Positions 34,936-43,735 of a DNA stretch of 64,000 nucleotides are shown one piece after another. This DNA comes from Sphingobium sufflavum (GTDB lineage Bacteria > Pseudomonadota > Alphaproteobacteria > Sphingomonadales > Sphingomonadaceae), in NCBI RefSeq assembly GCF_021403115.1, contig NZ_JAJSSH010000015.1, positions 38,996 to 102,995 on the forward strand, written 5' to 3'. Every line of letters starts with the position of its first letter. Positions within the stretch are counted from its first letter, which is position 1. The notes beneath the pieces are model-generated. The model worked only from the letters and a program-made list of their open reading frames with translations, ran no database searches and was not told the DNA's origin. The position numbers were made by a program, and so were the translations under genes.

Positions 34936-35933
34936 GCAGCGGTGTTATTGAGACCATCACGATGACGGGCCAGCAGGCCGTCTCCGCCGCCTTGTTCGAG
35001 GCGATGGAGAAGGATTCGAAGGTGCTGGTGTTCGGCGAGGATGTGGCTGACCGGGAGGGCGGCGGTGTCATGGGCACCACGCGCGGCCTGTCGACCAAAT
35101 TCGGGGACGAGCGGGTGAAGTCCACCCCGATCGCGGAGCAGGCGATCATCGGTGCGGCCATCGGCGCGGCGCTGGGCGGGTACAAGCCCGTGGCGGAGAT
35201 CATGCTGATGAACTTCACCACCGTCGCGATGGACATGATCGTGAACCATGCGGCCAAATTGCGCTTCATGTCGGGCGGGCAGAGCGCGGTGCCGATCACC
35301 ATCCGCACCCTGACCGGCGCGGGTTTCCAGACGGCGGGCCAACATGCCGATCATCTGGAGGCATGGTTCTGCCACACGGCGGGGATCAAGGTGGTCTGTC
35401 CCTCCAATCCGGCGGATTACAAGGGGCTGCTGCTGTCCTGCATCGCGGATCCCGATCCGTGCATCATCATCGAAACCGGCAAGACCCTGTTCGCACCGGG
35501 AGAGGTGCCGGTGGATCAGGGACCGATCCCGCTGGGCAAGGCGCGCATCGACCGGGCGGGGACGGACGTGACCCTCATCTCCTACAGTTCGATGGTGCTG
35601 GTCTGCCAGGCGGCGGCCGCGACGTTGGAAGGTCTGGGAATATCCTCTGAGATCATAGACTTGCGGACCGTGTCTCCCTGGGACAGGGGGGCGGTTCTGG
35701 CCTCCGTCCGCAAGACCGGACGGGCCGTGGTGGTGCATGAAGCCGTCCGCAGCTTCGGCCCCGGCGCGGAGATCGCCGCGACCATCCAGGAGGAACTGTT
35801 CGGGGCACTCAAAGCCCCCGTGCGCCGCCTCGGCGCCCCCTATTCGGCGGTCCCCTTCACCAAGCCGCTGGAGGACGCCTGGCTCGTCCAGCCGGCGGAT
35901 GTGGTCGCCGCCGTCCAGTCGATCATGAAATAG
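34932..35933 (+). CDS. 2-oxoacid dehydrogenase E1 beta (copy 2)
   Basis: A 333-residue E1 beta subunit, paralogous to copy 1: EDVADREGGGVMGTTRGLSTKFG, TPIAEQAIIGAAIGAALGG and the C-terminal VHEAVRSFGPGAEIAATIQEELFG. Forms E1 with the alpha subunit to which its start is coupled (ATGA overlap). The ferredoxin gene begins 14 bases after its stop, making a likely E1alpha-E1beta-ferredoxin operon. The lipoyl acyltransferase for it is probably the E2 at 38295. Confidence 0.92.
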   Translation: MSSGVIETITMTGQQAVSAALFEAMEKDSKVLVFGEDVADREGGGVMGTTRGLSTKFGDERVKSTPIAEQAIIGAAIGAALGGYKPVAEIMLMNFTTVAMDMIVNHAAKLRFMSGGQSAVPITIRTLTGAGFQTAGQHADHLEAWFCHTAGIKVVCPSNPADYKGLLLSCIADPDPCIIIETGKTLFAPGEVPVDQGPIPLGKARIDRAGTDVTLISYSSMVLVCQAAAATLEGLGISSEIIDLRTVSPWDRGAVLASVRKTGRAVVVHEAVRSFGPGAEIAATIQEELFGALKAPVRRLGAPYSAVPFTKPLEDAWLVQPADVVAAVQSIMK

Positions 35934-35947
35934 GCTTTTGGTTGGTC

Positions 35948-36265
35948 ATGTTGAAAATCGCCTATCTCCTGCCGGGCGGCGAAGTTCTGGAAATCGTCTC
36001 CCCCTCCGACCGTGACAGCGTCATGGAACTGGGCCGCCGTGCAGGGGTGCCGGGCATCGTCGGCGATTGCGGCGGCTTCATGGCCTGTGCCACCTGCCAT
36101 GTGCATGTCGCGCCGGAATGGCGCGACGCGGTCGGCTCAGCGTCGGAGGAAGAGCAGGCGATGATTGCCCTCACCGCCGACCCGCGCCCGGACAGTCGGC
36201 TGGGCTGCCAGATCTGGCTGCACCCCGGACTGGACGGCCTGCGCGTCGCCGTCGCCCCGCACTGA
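35948..36265 (+). CDS. 2Fe-2S ferredoxin
   Basis: A 105-residue adrenodoxin/plant-type ferredoxin. The cluster ligands are C41, C47 and C50 (GDCGGFMACATC) and C87 (LGCQIW). It carries single electrons and is the obvious partner for the Rieske oxygenase at 32444; a ferredoxin reductase gene is not in the window. The ATG at 35948 is 14 bases after the E1 beta stop; a TTG two codons earlier is less likely. It closes an operon with E1 alpha and beta. Confidence 0.93.
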   Translation: MLKIAYLLPGGEVLEIVSPSDRDSVMELGRRAGVPGIVGDCGGFMACATCHVHVAPEWRDAVGSASEEEQAMIALTADPRPDSRLGCQIWLHPGLDGLRVAVAPH

Positions 36266-36361
36266 CGCCCCGCATTGCGCCTCCTTCGCGGACGGCATGT
36301 CACCGAACGGGGATAGGCGGCTCCCGCCGGGCACCGCAATCTCCCGCGCAAAGGAGAGAGC

Positions 36362-37126
36362 ATGATGCGGCGGCTTGAGGGCAAGGTGATTTTGGTGGCG
36401 GGCGCGGGCGGGATCGGCAGCGCGCTGGCCCGGCGATATGCCACCGAAGGGGCGGCGGTCGTGCTGGGCGATCTGGACGGTGCGGCGGCGCAGGCCGTGG
36501 CGGCGGAGATAGCCGGGGAGGGGGGGCAGGCCGTCGGCACCAGCCTCGATGGATCGCAGGAGGCTTCCATCGCGGCTGCGGTCGCATTGGCGGTCGCCAG
36601 CTATGGCGGGCTGGACGGCCTGCACGCCAATTTCGCCAGCTTCCGCGATGGGGAGAGCGGCGCGGACGTGCTGGGCCTGCCGCTCGACATTTATGACGAG
36701 GTGATGCGGGTCAACGCGCGGGGTTTCCTGCTCTGCACCCGCCATACGGTGCCGGAGATGCTGAAGCGGGGCAGCGGCTCCATCGTCTATACCAGCAGCG
36801 GCGCGGCCCATATGCCGGACGTGGTGCGCGTCGCCTATGCGATGAGTAAGGCGGCGGGTCATGCGCTGATGCGCCATGTCGCCAAACGGTTTGGGCCGGA
36901 GGGCATCCGCGCGAATGTGATCGCCCCCGGCGTCATCCGCCATGCCAAGTTTGACGCGGTGATGGACCCGGCCGTGGTGACGGCGATGGCGGAACGCATC
37001 CCGGTCGGTCGACTGGGCGAGGGGGTGGACATTGCCGCGCTGGGCGCATTGTTGATGTCGGATGAGGGCAGCTTCATTTCGGGGCAGGTGTTGAGCGTCG
37101 ACGGCGGCGGTTCTATGCGGCTCTGA
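36362..37126 (+). CDS. SDR family oxidoreductase (catabolic cluster)
   Basis: A 254-residue short-chain dehydrogenase. The cofactor loop is GAGGIGS at 14-20; the active site has Tyr159 and Lys163 (YAMSK) with a Ser near 145-146. The NNAG motif is replaced by HANFASF, unlike SDR copy 1. It likely oxidises a hydroxyl or reduces a ketone of a pathway intermediate. AAGGAGAG precedes the ATG; a second ATG follows directly. The PPOX-like gene begins 17 bases after its stop. Confidence 0.9.
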   Translation: MMRRLEGKVILVAGAGGIGSALARRYATEGAAVVLGDLDGAAAQAVAAEIAGEGGQAVGTSLDGSQEASIAAAVALAVASYGGLDGLHANFASFRDGESGADVLGLPLDIYDEVMRVNARGFLLCTRHTVPEMLKRGSGSIVYTSSGAAHMPDVVRVAYAMSKAAGHALMRHVAKRFGPEGIRANVIAPGVIRHAKFDAVMDPAVVTAMAERIPVGRLGEGVDIAALGALLMSDEGSFISGQVLSVDGGGSMRL

Positions 37127-37143
37127 CCGGACAGGAGACCGCC

Positions 37144-37613
37144 ATGCCCTCACGCCGCGAGATGATTGCCATGACGCCGGAGGAGATTCGCGCCTATCTG
37201 TTGTCGCAGGCGCGCATGATCGTGGTGTCCAACGGGCCGGGCGGCTTTCCGCACCCGATGCCGATGAACTATACGCTGGATGACGATGACCGCATCCTGA
37301 TCACGACCTTTGCCAAGAGCCAGAAGACCCGAAATCTGGAGCGCGATCCGCGTGCGTCGCTGCTGGTAGAAAGTGGAGTGGTCTATGAGGAGTTGCGGTC
37401 CGTCATCCTCTACGAGCAGGCGGAAATATTGTCCGATCCGGCGGAGATCGCGCAAGGCCATGCTTGATGGCGCACAAGGTGCAGACCGCACCGATCTCCG
37501 CTGAGGTCAAGGAGGGACAGATACACCTATCCATGACCAAGCGGGTCATTGTCCGCTTCACCCCGGAGCACAGCATCAGCGGGGATCATGCTAAGCTGGG
37601 AGGCTTCTACTAG
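37144..37613 (+). pseudogene. Pyridoxamine 5'-phosphate oxidase-like (PPOX family) protein, frameshifted
   Basis: The first frame (ATG at 37144) codes 107 residues of a split-barrel flavin/F420-type protein: MIVVSNGPGGFPHPMPMNY, then ILITTFAKSQKTRNLERDPRASLLVESG, ending EIAQGHA and TGA at 37465. A second frame then continues LMAHKVQTAPISAEV, ending RVIVRFTPEHSISGDHAKLGGFY and TAG at 37611, which is the C terminus expected for the family. A one-base deletion near 37462 explains the split; restored length is about 156 residues. Either the gene is decayed or there is a sequencing error. It follows the SDR gene in the same operon. Confidence 0.75.
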
Positions 37614-37637
37614 AACGTTCTTGTTCCCGGCCCGGCC

Positions 37638-38093
37638 TCAGCTCAGCCGTTCGATGGCTTCCCGGTCGAGGGAGCCGGGAATGACCATCACCGGACAGGG
37701 AAGCGTACCCGAATCGACGCCGGTGAAATGGGTGACAAGCTCGCCGGGGCTGCCCTTGGCCGCCGCGCCCAGCACCAGGGCGGCGGTGTTCGGTTCTTCC
37801 TCCAGCGTCTGGCGCACGGCGGGGACGGGATCGCCCAGCCGCACCGTGATCTTGGGCCGGATGCCGGATTCGCCCATGATGCGCCCTGCGGCGGCGGTCA
37901 CCAGTGCCTCCGCCCGATCGCGCGCCTCCGCTTCCATGGTGGCCTGCACGCCGCTCCATTGCACGAATTCCGGTTTGGGCGCGAAGGCCAATATATGGAC
38001 AGCGCCCCCCGTCTTCGCGGCGCGGCGCGAGGCGAAGAGCAGCGCCGTCTCGGATTCACGCGTTTCGTCGATCACGACCAGATATGTCCGCAT
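37638..38093 (-). CDS. Universal stress protein family (UspA-like)
   Basis: A 151-residue alpha/beta protein with the Usp pattern: a first strand TYLVVIDETRESETALLFASRRA, a central VRLGDPVPAVRQTLEE, and AALVLGAAAKGSPGELVTHFTG before GTLPCPVMVIPG. The G-x2-G-x9-G(S/T) ATP loop is partly degenerate. Role is stress or energy-related binding. ATG candidates are 38093 (MRTYLVV, chosen because GGGGGA lies at better spacing) and 38111. It is convergent with the frameshifted PPOX gene, with only 24 bases between. Confidence 0.8.
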   Translation of the reverse strand: MRTYLVVIDETRESETALLFASRRAAKTGGAVHILAFAPKPEFVQWSGVQATMEAEARDRAEALVTAAAGRIMGESGIRPKITVRLGDPVPAVRQTLEEEPNTAALVLGAAAKGSPGELVTHFTGVDSGTLPCPVMVIPGSLDREAIERLS

Positions 38094-38294
38094 CGCCCGA
38101 TCCCCCGACATGGCTCCTGAAAGCAGGGCAAAATGCGCCAATATATAGCCTGTGGCAAGTCGAACCGATCAGCGGGCGGGACAGGGGCAAGGTCATCGGA
38201 ATGATTGGCCATTCGCGCCTCAGCCCTTGACCCGCAAGAGCAAAGCGGCAAGGTGCGGGCCGACCACCTGCCCAGAAAGAAGGCCACGCAAGCC

Positions 38295-39632
38295 ATGGCG
38301 ATTGAGATCAAGATGCCGGCCCTGTCCCCGACGATGGAGGAGGGGACGCTCGCAAAATGGTTGGTGAAGGAAGGTGACTCTGTCGCGTCGGGCGATCTCC
38401 TGGCGGAGATTGAGACGGACAAGGCCACCATGGAATTCGAAGCCGTCGATGAAGGCGTGATCGGACAGATACTCGTCGCCGAAGGTACGGAAAAGGTAAA
38501 GGTCGGCACCGTGATCGCGACCATCATCGCCGAAGGTGAGGAGGCAGGATCTAGCCCCGCTACACCGGAAAAGGCCGCAGCGGAACCGACCGCGAAGGCC
38601 GAGGAACAGAATAAGGAAGAGGCGAAGGACGCCCCGGCAGAGGCACAGGTGGCACCGGCCGCCAAGGCCCAAGCCGCTGCCCCGACCCCGTCCGTTACGC
38701 ATGGAGATGCCCGCTTGAAAGTCAGCCCGCTCGCTCGCCGCCTTGCCGCCAATGACGGCATCGACCTTTCCGCCGTGCAGGGCAGTGGTCCGGGCGGTCG
38801 CATCGTGAAGGCCGACCTTACCGGTGCGCCCAAGGGTGGCGCTCCCGCTTCCGTTGCTGCTGCGCCCAAGGCGGCTGCGCCAGTTGCCGTGCCCGCTCCG
38901 GCAGCTAAAGCGGCGAGCGCATCGCCCACCGATTATCCCACACCGCATGAGCAGGTGAAGCTGTCGGGGATGCGCAAGACCATCGCGCGCCGCCTGACCG
39001 AGAGCAAGCAGACTGTCCCACATATCTACCTGACGGTGGATGTCCGCCTCGACGCGCTCCTGAAGCTGCGCGGCGAGTTGAACGACGCGCTATCGAGCCG
39101 GGGCATCAAGGTTTCGGTCAACGACTTGCTTATCAAGGCGCTGGGCATCGCGCTGGTGCAAGTGCCGGAATGCAATGTGCAATATCAGGGCGATACGATG
39201 CTGAAGTTCAGCCGCGCCGATATCAGCGTCGCCGTGTCGATCCCCGGAGGCCTCATCACCCCCATCGTGACGGAGGCGGACACGAAGAGCGTCGCGGCCA
39301 TCTCTGCCGAGATGAAGGATCTGGCCGAGCGTGCGAAGGCGGGCAAGCTCCAGCCATCCGAATATCAGGGCGGCACCGCGTCCCTGTCGAACATGGGCAT
39401 GATGGGCATCACCCAGTTCGACGCGGTCATTAATCCGCCGCAGGCGATGATCCTGGCCGTGTCGGCAGGCGAAAAGCGTCCGTGGGTCTTCCCCGGCGAT
39501 ACGCTGGGCGTGGCGACGGCCATGTATGTCACCGGCAGTTTCGACCATCGCGCCATCGACGGTGCGGACGGTGCGCGCCTGATGTCGGTGTTCAAGGGGC
39601 TGGTCGAGAAGCCACTGGGCTTGATCGCCTGA
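38295..39632 (+). CDS. Dihydrolipoamide acyltransferase E2 of a 2-oxoacid dehydrogenase complex
   Basis: A 445-residue E2. One lipoyl domain (residues 1-80, modified K43 in [10 protein letters not shown]), an Ala/Pro/Lys-rich linker, a peripheral subunit-binding domain near 136-172 ([27 protein letters not shown]) and the catalytic acyltransferase domain ending SFDHRAIDG with the active-site His418 and Asp422. It transfers acyl from E1 to CoA. With the E3 gene 42 bases downstream it is the only E2-E3 pair here, so it may serve either E1 pair. The acyl group is not determined. The ATG at 38295 was preferred over a longer frame. Confidence 0.93.
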   Translation: MAIEIKMPALSPTMEEGTLAKWLVKEGDSVASGDLLAEIETDKATMEFEAVDEGVIGQILVAEGTEKVKVGTVIATIIAEGEEAGSSPATPEKAAAEPTAKAEEQNKEEAKDAPAEAQVAPAAKAQAAAPTPSVTHGDARLKVSPLARRLAANDGIDLSAVQGSGPGGRIVKADLTGAPKGGAPASVAAAPKAAAPVAVPAPAAKAASASPTDYPTPHEQVKLSGMRKTIARRLTESKQTVPHIYLTVDVRLDALLKLRGELNDALSSRGIKVSVNDLLIKALGIALVQVPECNVQYQGDTMLKFSRADISVAVSIPGGLITPIVTEADTKSVAAISAEMKDLAERAKAGKLQPSEYQGGTASLSNMGMMGITQFDAVINPPQAMILAVSAGEKRPWVFPGDTLGVATAMYVTGSFDHRAIDGADGARLMSVFKGLVEKPLGLIA

Positions 39633-39674
39633 TCGTCATTTTCGAATATCATCTGAAATTGGGGGAAAACCCGC

Positions 39675-41087
39675 ATGTCATCCTATGATCTCATCGTCCT
39701 TGGTTCTGGTCCCGGCGGCTATGTCGCGGCGATCCGCGGCGCGCAACTCGGCCTCAAGGTCGCTATCGTGGAGCGCGAGAATCTCGGCGGTATCTGCCTC
39801 AACTGGGGCTGCATCCCGACCAAGGCACTGCTGCGCTCGTCGGAGATTTTCCATTATATGAACCACGCCAGCGACTATGGCCTGAAGGCGGAGGCGATCA
39901 GCGCCGACATTGCGGCGATCGTGAAGCGGTCGCGCGGTGTCGCGTCCAAGCTCAATCAGGGCGTCACGCATCTGATGAAGAAGAACAAGATCACCGTGCA
40001 CACCGGGCAAGGCAAGCTGCTGGGCGGCGGGAAGCTGTCCGTCGTCAACGATGGCAAGACGGAAGAGCTCTCCGCCAAGCATATCATCATCGCGACGGGT
40101 GCGCGCGCGCGCGACCTGCCCAAGGCGAAGGCGGACGGTAAGCGCATCTGGACCTATCGCCATGCCATGACGCCGACCGAGCTGCCGACCAAGCTGCTGG
40201 TCATCGGGTCGGGGGCCATCGGCATCGAGTTCGCCAGCTTCTACAACGACCTGGGCGTCAAGGTGACGGTCGTCGAGATGATGGACCGCATCCTGCCGGT
40301 CGAGGACGCCGACGTTTCCACCTTCATGGCGAAGGCGCTGACCAAGCAGGGCTTTGACCTGCGTATCTCCGCCAATATCCAGAAGATCGAGGCGACGGAC
40401 GCGGCCGTCACCGCAGAGATCAAGGCGAAGGACGGCACGGTCACGACGGAGGAATTCAGCCACGTCATCGTCGCCATTGGCATCGTGCCTAATGTCGAGA
40501 ATATCGGGCTGGAGGATACGGGCGTCGAGCCGGACAAGCGGTATCATATCAAGGTCGATGAATATTGCCGCACCAATGTCGACGGCATCTGGGCCATCGG
40601 CGATGTGACCGCGCCACCATGGCTGGCGCACAAGGCGAGCCATGAGGGCGTGCTGGCGGCCGAGGCGATCGCGCAGGCGCTGGGCAATACGGAGGTGCAT
40701 CCGCATCCCATCGACGCGAAGAACATCCCCGGCTGCACCTATTGCCATCCGCAGGTCGCGTCGGTCGGCCTGACCGAGGCGAAGGCCAAGGAAGCCGGAC
40801 ATGAGGTGAAGGTAGGCAATTTCCCCTTCGTCGGCAATGGCAAGGCGATCGCGCTGGGCGAGGCGGAAGGCTTCATCAAGACGGTGTTCGACGCCAAGAC
40901 CGGCGAGTTGCTGGGCGCGCATATGGTGGGCGCGGAAGTGACCGAGCTGATCCAGGGCTATACCATCGGCAAGCAGGCCGAACTGGTCGAGACGGATTAT
41001 ATCCAGACCGTCTTCCCGCATCCGACGCTGAGCGAGATGATGCATGAGAGCGTGCTGAGCGCCTATAGCCGGGCGGTGCATTTCTGA
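39675..41087 (+). CDS. lpdA: Dihydrolipoyl dehydrogenase E3
   Basis: A 470-residue flavoprotein disulfide reductase. FAD-binding GSGPGGYVAAIRGAQLG near 10-26, redox disulfide C41-C46 (GGICLNWGCIPT), NAD-binding GSGAIGIEFASFY in the centre, and the C-terminal HPTLSEMMHE with the active-site His-Glu pair. It reoxidises dihydrolipoyl arms with NAD+. It is downstream of E2 in the same operon and should recycle the lipoyl domains encoded in this region. A terminator follows at 41127-41166. Confidence 0.95.
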   Translation: MSSYDLIVLGSGPGGYVAAIRGAQLGLKVAIVERENLGGICLNWGCIPTKALLRSSEIFHYMNHASDYGLKAEAISADIAAIVKRSRGVASKLNQGVTHLMKKNKITVHTGQGKLLGGGKLSVVNDGKTEELSAKHIIIATGARARDLPKAKADGKRIWTYRHAMTPTELPTKLLVIGSGAIGIEFASFYNDLGVKVTVVEMMDRILPVEDADVSTFMAKALTKQGFDLRISANIQKIEATDAAVTAEIKAKDGTVTTEEFSHVIVAIGIVPNVENIGLEDTGVEPDKRYHIKVDEYCRTNVDGIWAIGDVTAPPWLAHKASHEGVLAAEAIAQALGNTEVHPHPIDAKNIPGCTYCHPQVASVGLTEAKAKEAGHEVKVGNFPFVGNGKAIALGEAEGFIKTVFDAKTGELLGAHMVGAEVTELIQGYTIGKQAELVETDYIQTVFPHPTLSEMMHESVLSAYSRAVHF

Positions 41088-41098
41088 TTTGAACAGGG

Positions 41099-41119
41099 CC
41101 GGGCGGATCATCCGCCCGG
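41099..41119. terminator. Hairpin after lpdA
   Basis: CCGGGCGGATCATCCGCCCGG is a perfect palindrome (9-base arms, 3-base loop) 11 bases after the lpdA stop. It stands before the main terminator and may protect the 3' end of the mRNA. Confidence 0.6.
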
Positions 41120-41126
41120 TGGCATG

Positions 41127-41166
41127 AAAAAGGCCCGCCCTTCCGGTTGGAGGGGCGGGCCTTTTC
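41127..41166. terminator. Bidirectional intrinsic terminator
   Basis: AAAAGGCCCGCCC (41128-41140) pairs with GGGCGGGCCTTTT (41153-41165) around a 12-base loop. The A-run on one side and T-run on the other let it end transcripts from both lpdA on the plus strand and the SPOR lipoprotein operon on the minus strand. Confidence 0.9.
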
Positions 41167-41185
41167 CGGTTTGGGCGGAGCCGGA

Positions 41186-43042
41186 TTAGCGTGAGGCGAT
41201 GGCGATGCCGACCAGTTTGGCAGAGGGTTTCGGTGTTGGGAGTTTGACAGGATTACCAACCAAAACGCTGTTTGCCGAAACCGGGGTCCGGGGCTGGGCC
41301 GAGGCGAGCCGGTCTGGCTTTGCCGCTGGGCTGTTGGATGCGGCCCTGTTGGACTGGGTGATGCTGGACCGGGTGATGCTGGACTGGGCGATGCTGGCTT
41401 TGCCGGTGTTGGACTTGCCAATGTTGGACGGGCCGGTGTTGAATTTGGCCGCGTTGGACGCCGACTTGACGGACACTGGCTTGGCGGACGCCGACTTGTT
41501 CGATGCCGCCACGCTTGTGGATTTCGGGGCGAGGTTCGGCGCGGCCTGCGCCACCTTGGCCGGTTTGCCCGCGCGAGCCATGCGGATAGCGTTGGCGACG
41601 CCCGTGTCGTGGCGGACGAAGCAGGTCTGCCCCTGCGCGCGCAGGCCGGAGCAGAGCTGATCTGCGGCGCCGCGGGTCGCAAAGCCGCTCATCGCGAGGC
41701 GGTGATAGGTGCGGCCATTGAGCGTCACCTGACCCAATATCTTGCGGAAACCGCGCTGTTCCAGGGACTTGCCGTTGGCGCGCGCCCATGCGGAGGCCGC
41801 GCCTGCGCCATTGCTGTACGCGCCGATCTGCACCACCCAGTCGCTGCCACCATGCACGGAGCCGGTTGCGGCGACGGATTGCGGCGCCAGCGCGAGGTTG
41901 CGCGGGCTGGCGAAGGCGGTGCGGGCCTGCGCTCGGCCAGCGCCCTTGTTGTTGGGCGTGACGACCGGCTCCGCAAGACGCTGCATCACCGCCTGCCGCA
42001 TCGGGTCGGCGGAGGCGCGGATGACCGGGACAGGCGCATCGGCGGGGAAGGCGCGTTCTGGAGAAAGGTTGGCAGCCGAGAGGCGGTCGGCGGAAAGGCT
42101 GGCCAGTACCGTCCGGTCCGCATCGGCGGGCGGGGCGGGGGGCACGGGTTCCGGTTGCGCGGCGGCCAGCGCCTGATCGTCGGGCGAGGGGCCATCGTTC
42201 AGGGTGTTGGTGTTGAAGTTGTTGGCGCTGCGGGCGTCGGCCACCGCTTCGGCGGCCAGTTCGCTGGGCTGGAGCGGCTGGGCAACGGCGAGCGAGGTCG
42301 GCTCGCTGGCGGAGAGGGCCAGCCGTTCGGGCAGGCCGCTGTCGTCGCCGCGCGGCTGCACGCCGAGGAAGGCGGCGACCCGCTGCGGATAGGCTTCGCC
42401 TTGCGCGGTCTGCGCCCATTGGGCCAGACGCTGCTGCAACTGGCTGCCGGACAGATCCTGACCGGCGACGAGGCGGGCCTGACCCCACTGGCCGCTGAGC
42501 GCGAGCGCATAGGCGAGATTCTGGCGCGTCTGTGCGTCCGCTTCGGGCACGCGGACGGCCTCCAGCAGGGCGCGCAGCCCCTCCTGCACATCGCCGGACA
42601 TCGCCATGGCGAGGCCATAGTCGGAGGCCGGCAGATCCCCGATATGGGCGCTGAGCAGCGCGCGGGCGCTGTCCGGGTTGCCCATGGCGGTGCGGACGAG
42701 GGAGAGGGAGATGATCGTGCGCGGATCGTTCGCGCCCAGCGTCACGGCATCCTCCAGCGCGGTGCGGGCGGAGGCGTAGCGGCCATTGGCGAGATAGGCG
42801 CGGCCGAGCAGGGTGCGGCTGGCGGCATCGCGCGGCTGCACCTCCACCAGTCGTTCCGCGTCGAGCAGCGCGCGGGCGAAATCGCGGCCCGCCAGCGCCT
42901 TTTCAATGCCGGTCGCGATGGTGGCGGCGTTGTTGGTGGTCAGGGCGGGGCGCTGGTTCATCTGCGCGCCGCTGCACCCGACCATGGATGTGGTGACGAT
43001 GAGCGATGCGCCCGCGAGGCGCGTGATGGTCCTGCTGGTCAT
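41186..43042 (-). CDS. TPR and SPOR domain lipoprotein-like protein with pentapeptide-repeat tail
   Basis: A 618-residue envelope protein. It starts with a lipoprotein-type leader ending SMVGC-SG, then TPR-like helices (to about residue 200, with LVEVQPRDAASRTLLGRAYLANGRY), a Pro/Ala-rich linker, a SPOR domain (about 405-485: SDWVVQIGAYSNGAGAASAWA...), and a Ser/Asn/Lys tail with 5-residue repeats. SPOR domains bind denuded peptidoglycan at division sites. It is third in an operon after parA-like and a putative DNA-binding partner (10-base gap), suggesting a link between chromosome positioning and the cell wall. Confidence 0.8.
   Translation of the reverse strand: MTSRTITRLAGASLIVTTSMVGCSGAQMNQRPALTTNNAATIATGIEKALAGRDFARALLDAERLVEVQPRDAASRTLLGRAYLANGRYASARTALEDAVTLGANDPRTIISLSLVRTAMGNPDSARALLSAHIGDLPASDYGLAMAMSGDVQEGLRALLEAVRVPEADAQTRQNLAYALALSGQWGQARLVAGQDLSGSQLQQRLAQWAQTAQGEAYPQRVAAFLGVQPRGDDSGLPERLALSASEPTSLAVAQPLQPSELAAEAVADARSANNFNTNTLNDGPSPDDQALAAAQPEPVPPAPPADADRTVLASLSADRLSAANLSPERAFPADAPVPVIRASADPMRQAVMQRLAEPVVTPNNKGAGRAQARTAFASPRNLALAPQSVAATGSVHGGSDWVVQIGAYSNGAGAASAWARANGKSLEQRGFRKILGQVTLNGRTYHRLAMSGFATRGAADQLCSGLRAQGQTCFVRHDTGVANAIRMARAGKPAKVAQAAPNLAPKSTSVAASNKSASAKPVSVKSASNAAKFNTGPSNIGKSNTGKASIAQSSITRSSITQSNRAASNSPAAKPDRLASAQPRTPVSANSVLVGNPVKLPTPKPSAKLVGIAIASR
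41345..41460. repeat. 15-bp tandem repeats encoding pentapeptides
   Basis: Imperfect copies of a 15-base unit (ATGCTGGACYGGGTG-like on the + strand) lie within the SPOR lipoprotein gene. On the coding strand they give KFNTG, PSNIG, KSNTG, KASIA, QSSIT, RSSIT, QSNRA. Repeat number may vary between strains. Confidence 0.7.
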
Positions 43043-43052
43043 GGTTAGTCCC

Positions 43053-43721
43053 TCATTCCATGCCTGTATCGTCGCTGGCCCGCCGCAGGTTGGGATTGGC
43101 GGCGAGGGCGTCGATATGGGGGTGCCGGGCGATCAGCGCGTCGAGGGCGCCGATCAGCAATTGTTGTGCGGAACGGTTCGTCACCGCGCTGAGAAGGCGC
43201 AGGCGCAGATGCCGGTCCGCGTCGATGCGCAGGGTGAAGGCGCTCTTGGCCTTGGGCTGGCGAGCCGCCTTTGCGCTGGCCTTAGCGCGCAGGGCGCGCG
43301 GGGCGGGAGCCTGTTGAACCATGGGTTCCTGCGGAGTCAGGGGTTCCTGCGGAGCCACGGGGGGCTGCGCCGCGAGAGGGGCGGGGGCCGCCGGTTCGGA
43401 CGCGCGCCGTTCCGCACGGCGGCGGTCCAGCGTTTCCTGAATGGCGGCGATGTGCAGGGCCACGGGCGAAGGGGCCGGGGTGTACGGCTCCGCATCCGCC
43501 GAGGCGGGCGTGATCGGCGTGGGGGCGACGGGTGCCGGGTTGATGGGGGCGATAGCTTCGCCCCGGTCTTCGCCCATATCGTTCCAGCCGAGATCGTCGA
43601 GCGGCGTGACGGCGCGCGGGCCGAGGCCGGTGACGGTCTGGCGGCGCATGGCAGGCTGGGCCATGCCCTTGCGCGCCAGCAATCCGGCGGTGAGGGAGGC
43701 TGCGGGCTTGGCTATGGTCAT
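43053..43721 (-). CDS. Putative ParA partner with ribbon-helix-helix-like C-terminal domain
   Basis: A 222-residue protein. The N-terminal 160 residues are Pro/Ala/Gln-rich and probably unstructured (PAPVAPTPITPAS, PQEPLTPQEPM). The C-terminal part, KSAFTLRIDADRHLRLRLLSAVTNRSAQQLLIGALDALI, has the strand-helix-helix spacing of a ribbon-helix-helix DNA-binding domain. It begins 14 bases after the ParA-like gene and ends 10 bases before the SPOR lipoprotein gene. By analogy with other ParA systems it would bind DNA or cargo and stimulate the ATPase; this is inference. Confidence 0.6.
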   Translation of the reverse strand: MTIAKPAASLTAGLLARKGMAQPAMRRQTVTGLGPRAVTPLDDLGWNDMGEDRGEAIAPINPAPVAPTPITPASADAEPYTPAPSPVALHIAAIQETLDRRRAERRASEPAAPAPLAAQPPVAPQEPLTPQEPMVQQAPAPRALRAKASAKAARQPKAKSAFTLRIDADRHLRLRLLSAVTNRSAQQLLIGALDALIARHPHIDALAANPNLRRASDDTGME

Positions 43722-43735
43722 CGCCGGTCCCTCCC

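Noticed and set aside
41345..41460. The 15-base repeats as a CRISPR array
   Set aside because: Repeats are contiguous, imperfect and in frame within a coding region, with no spacers or cas genes.
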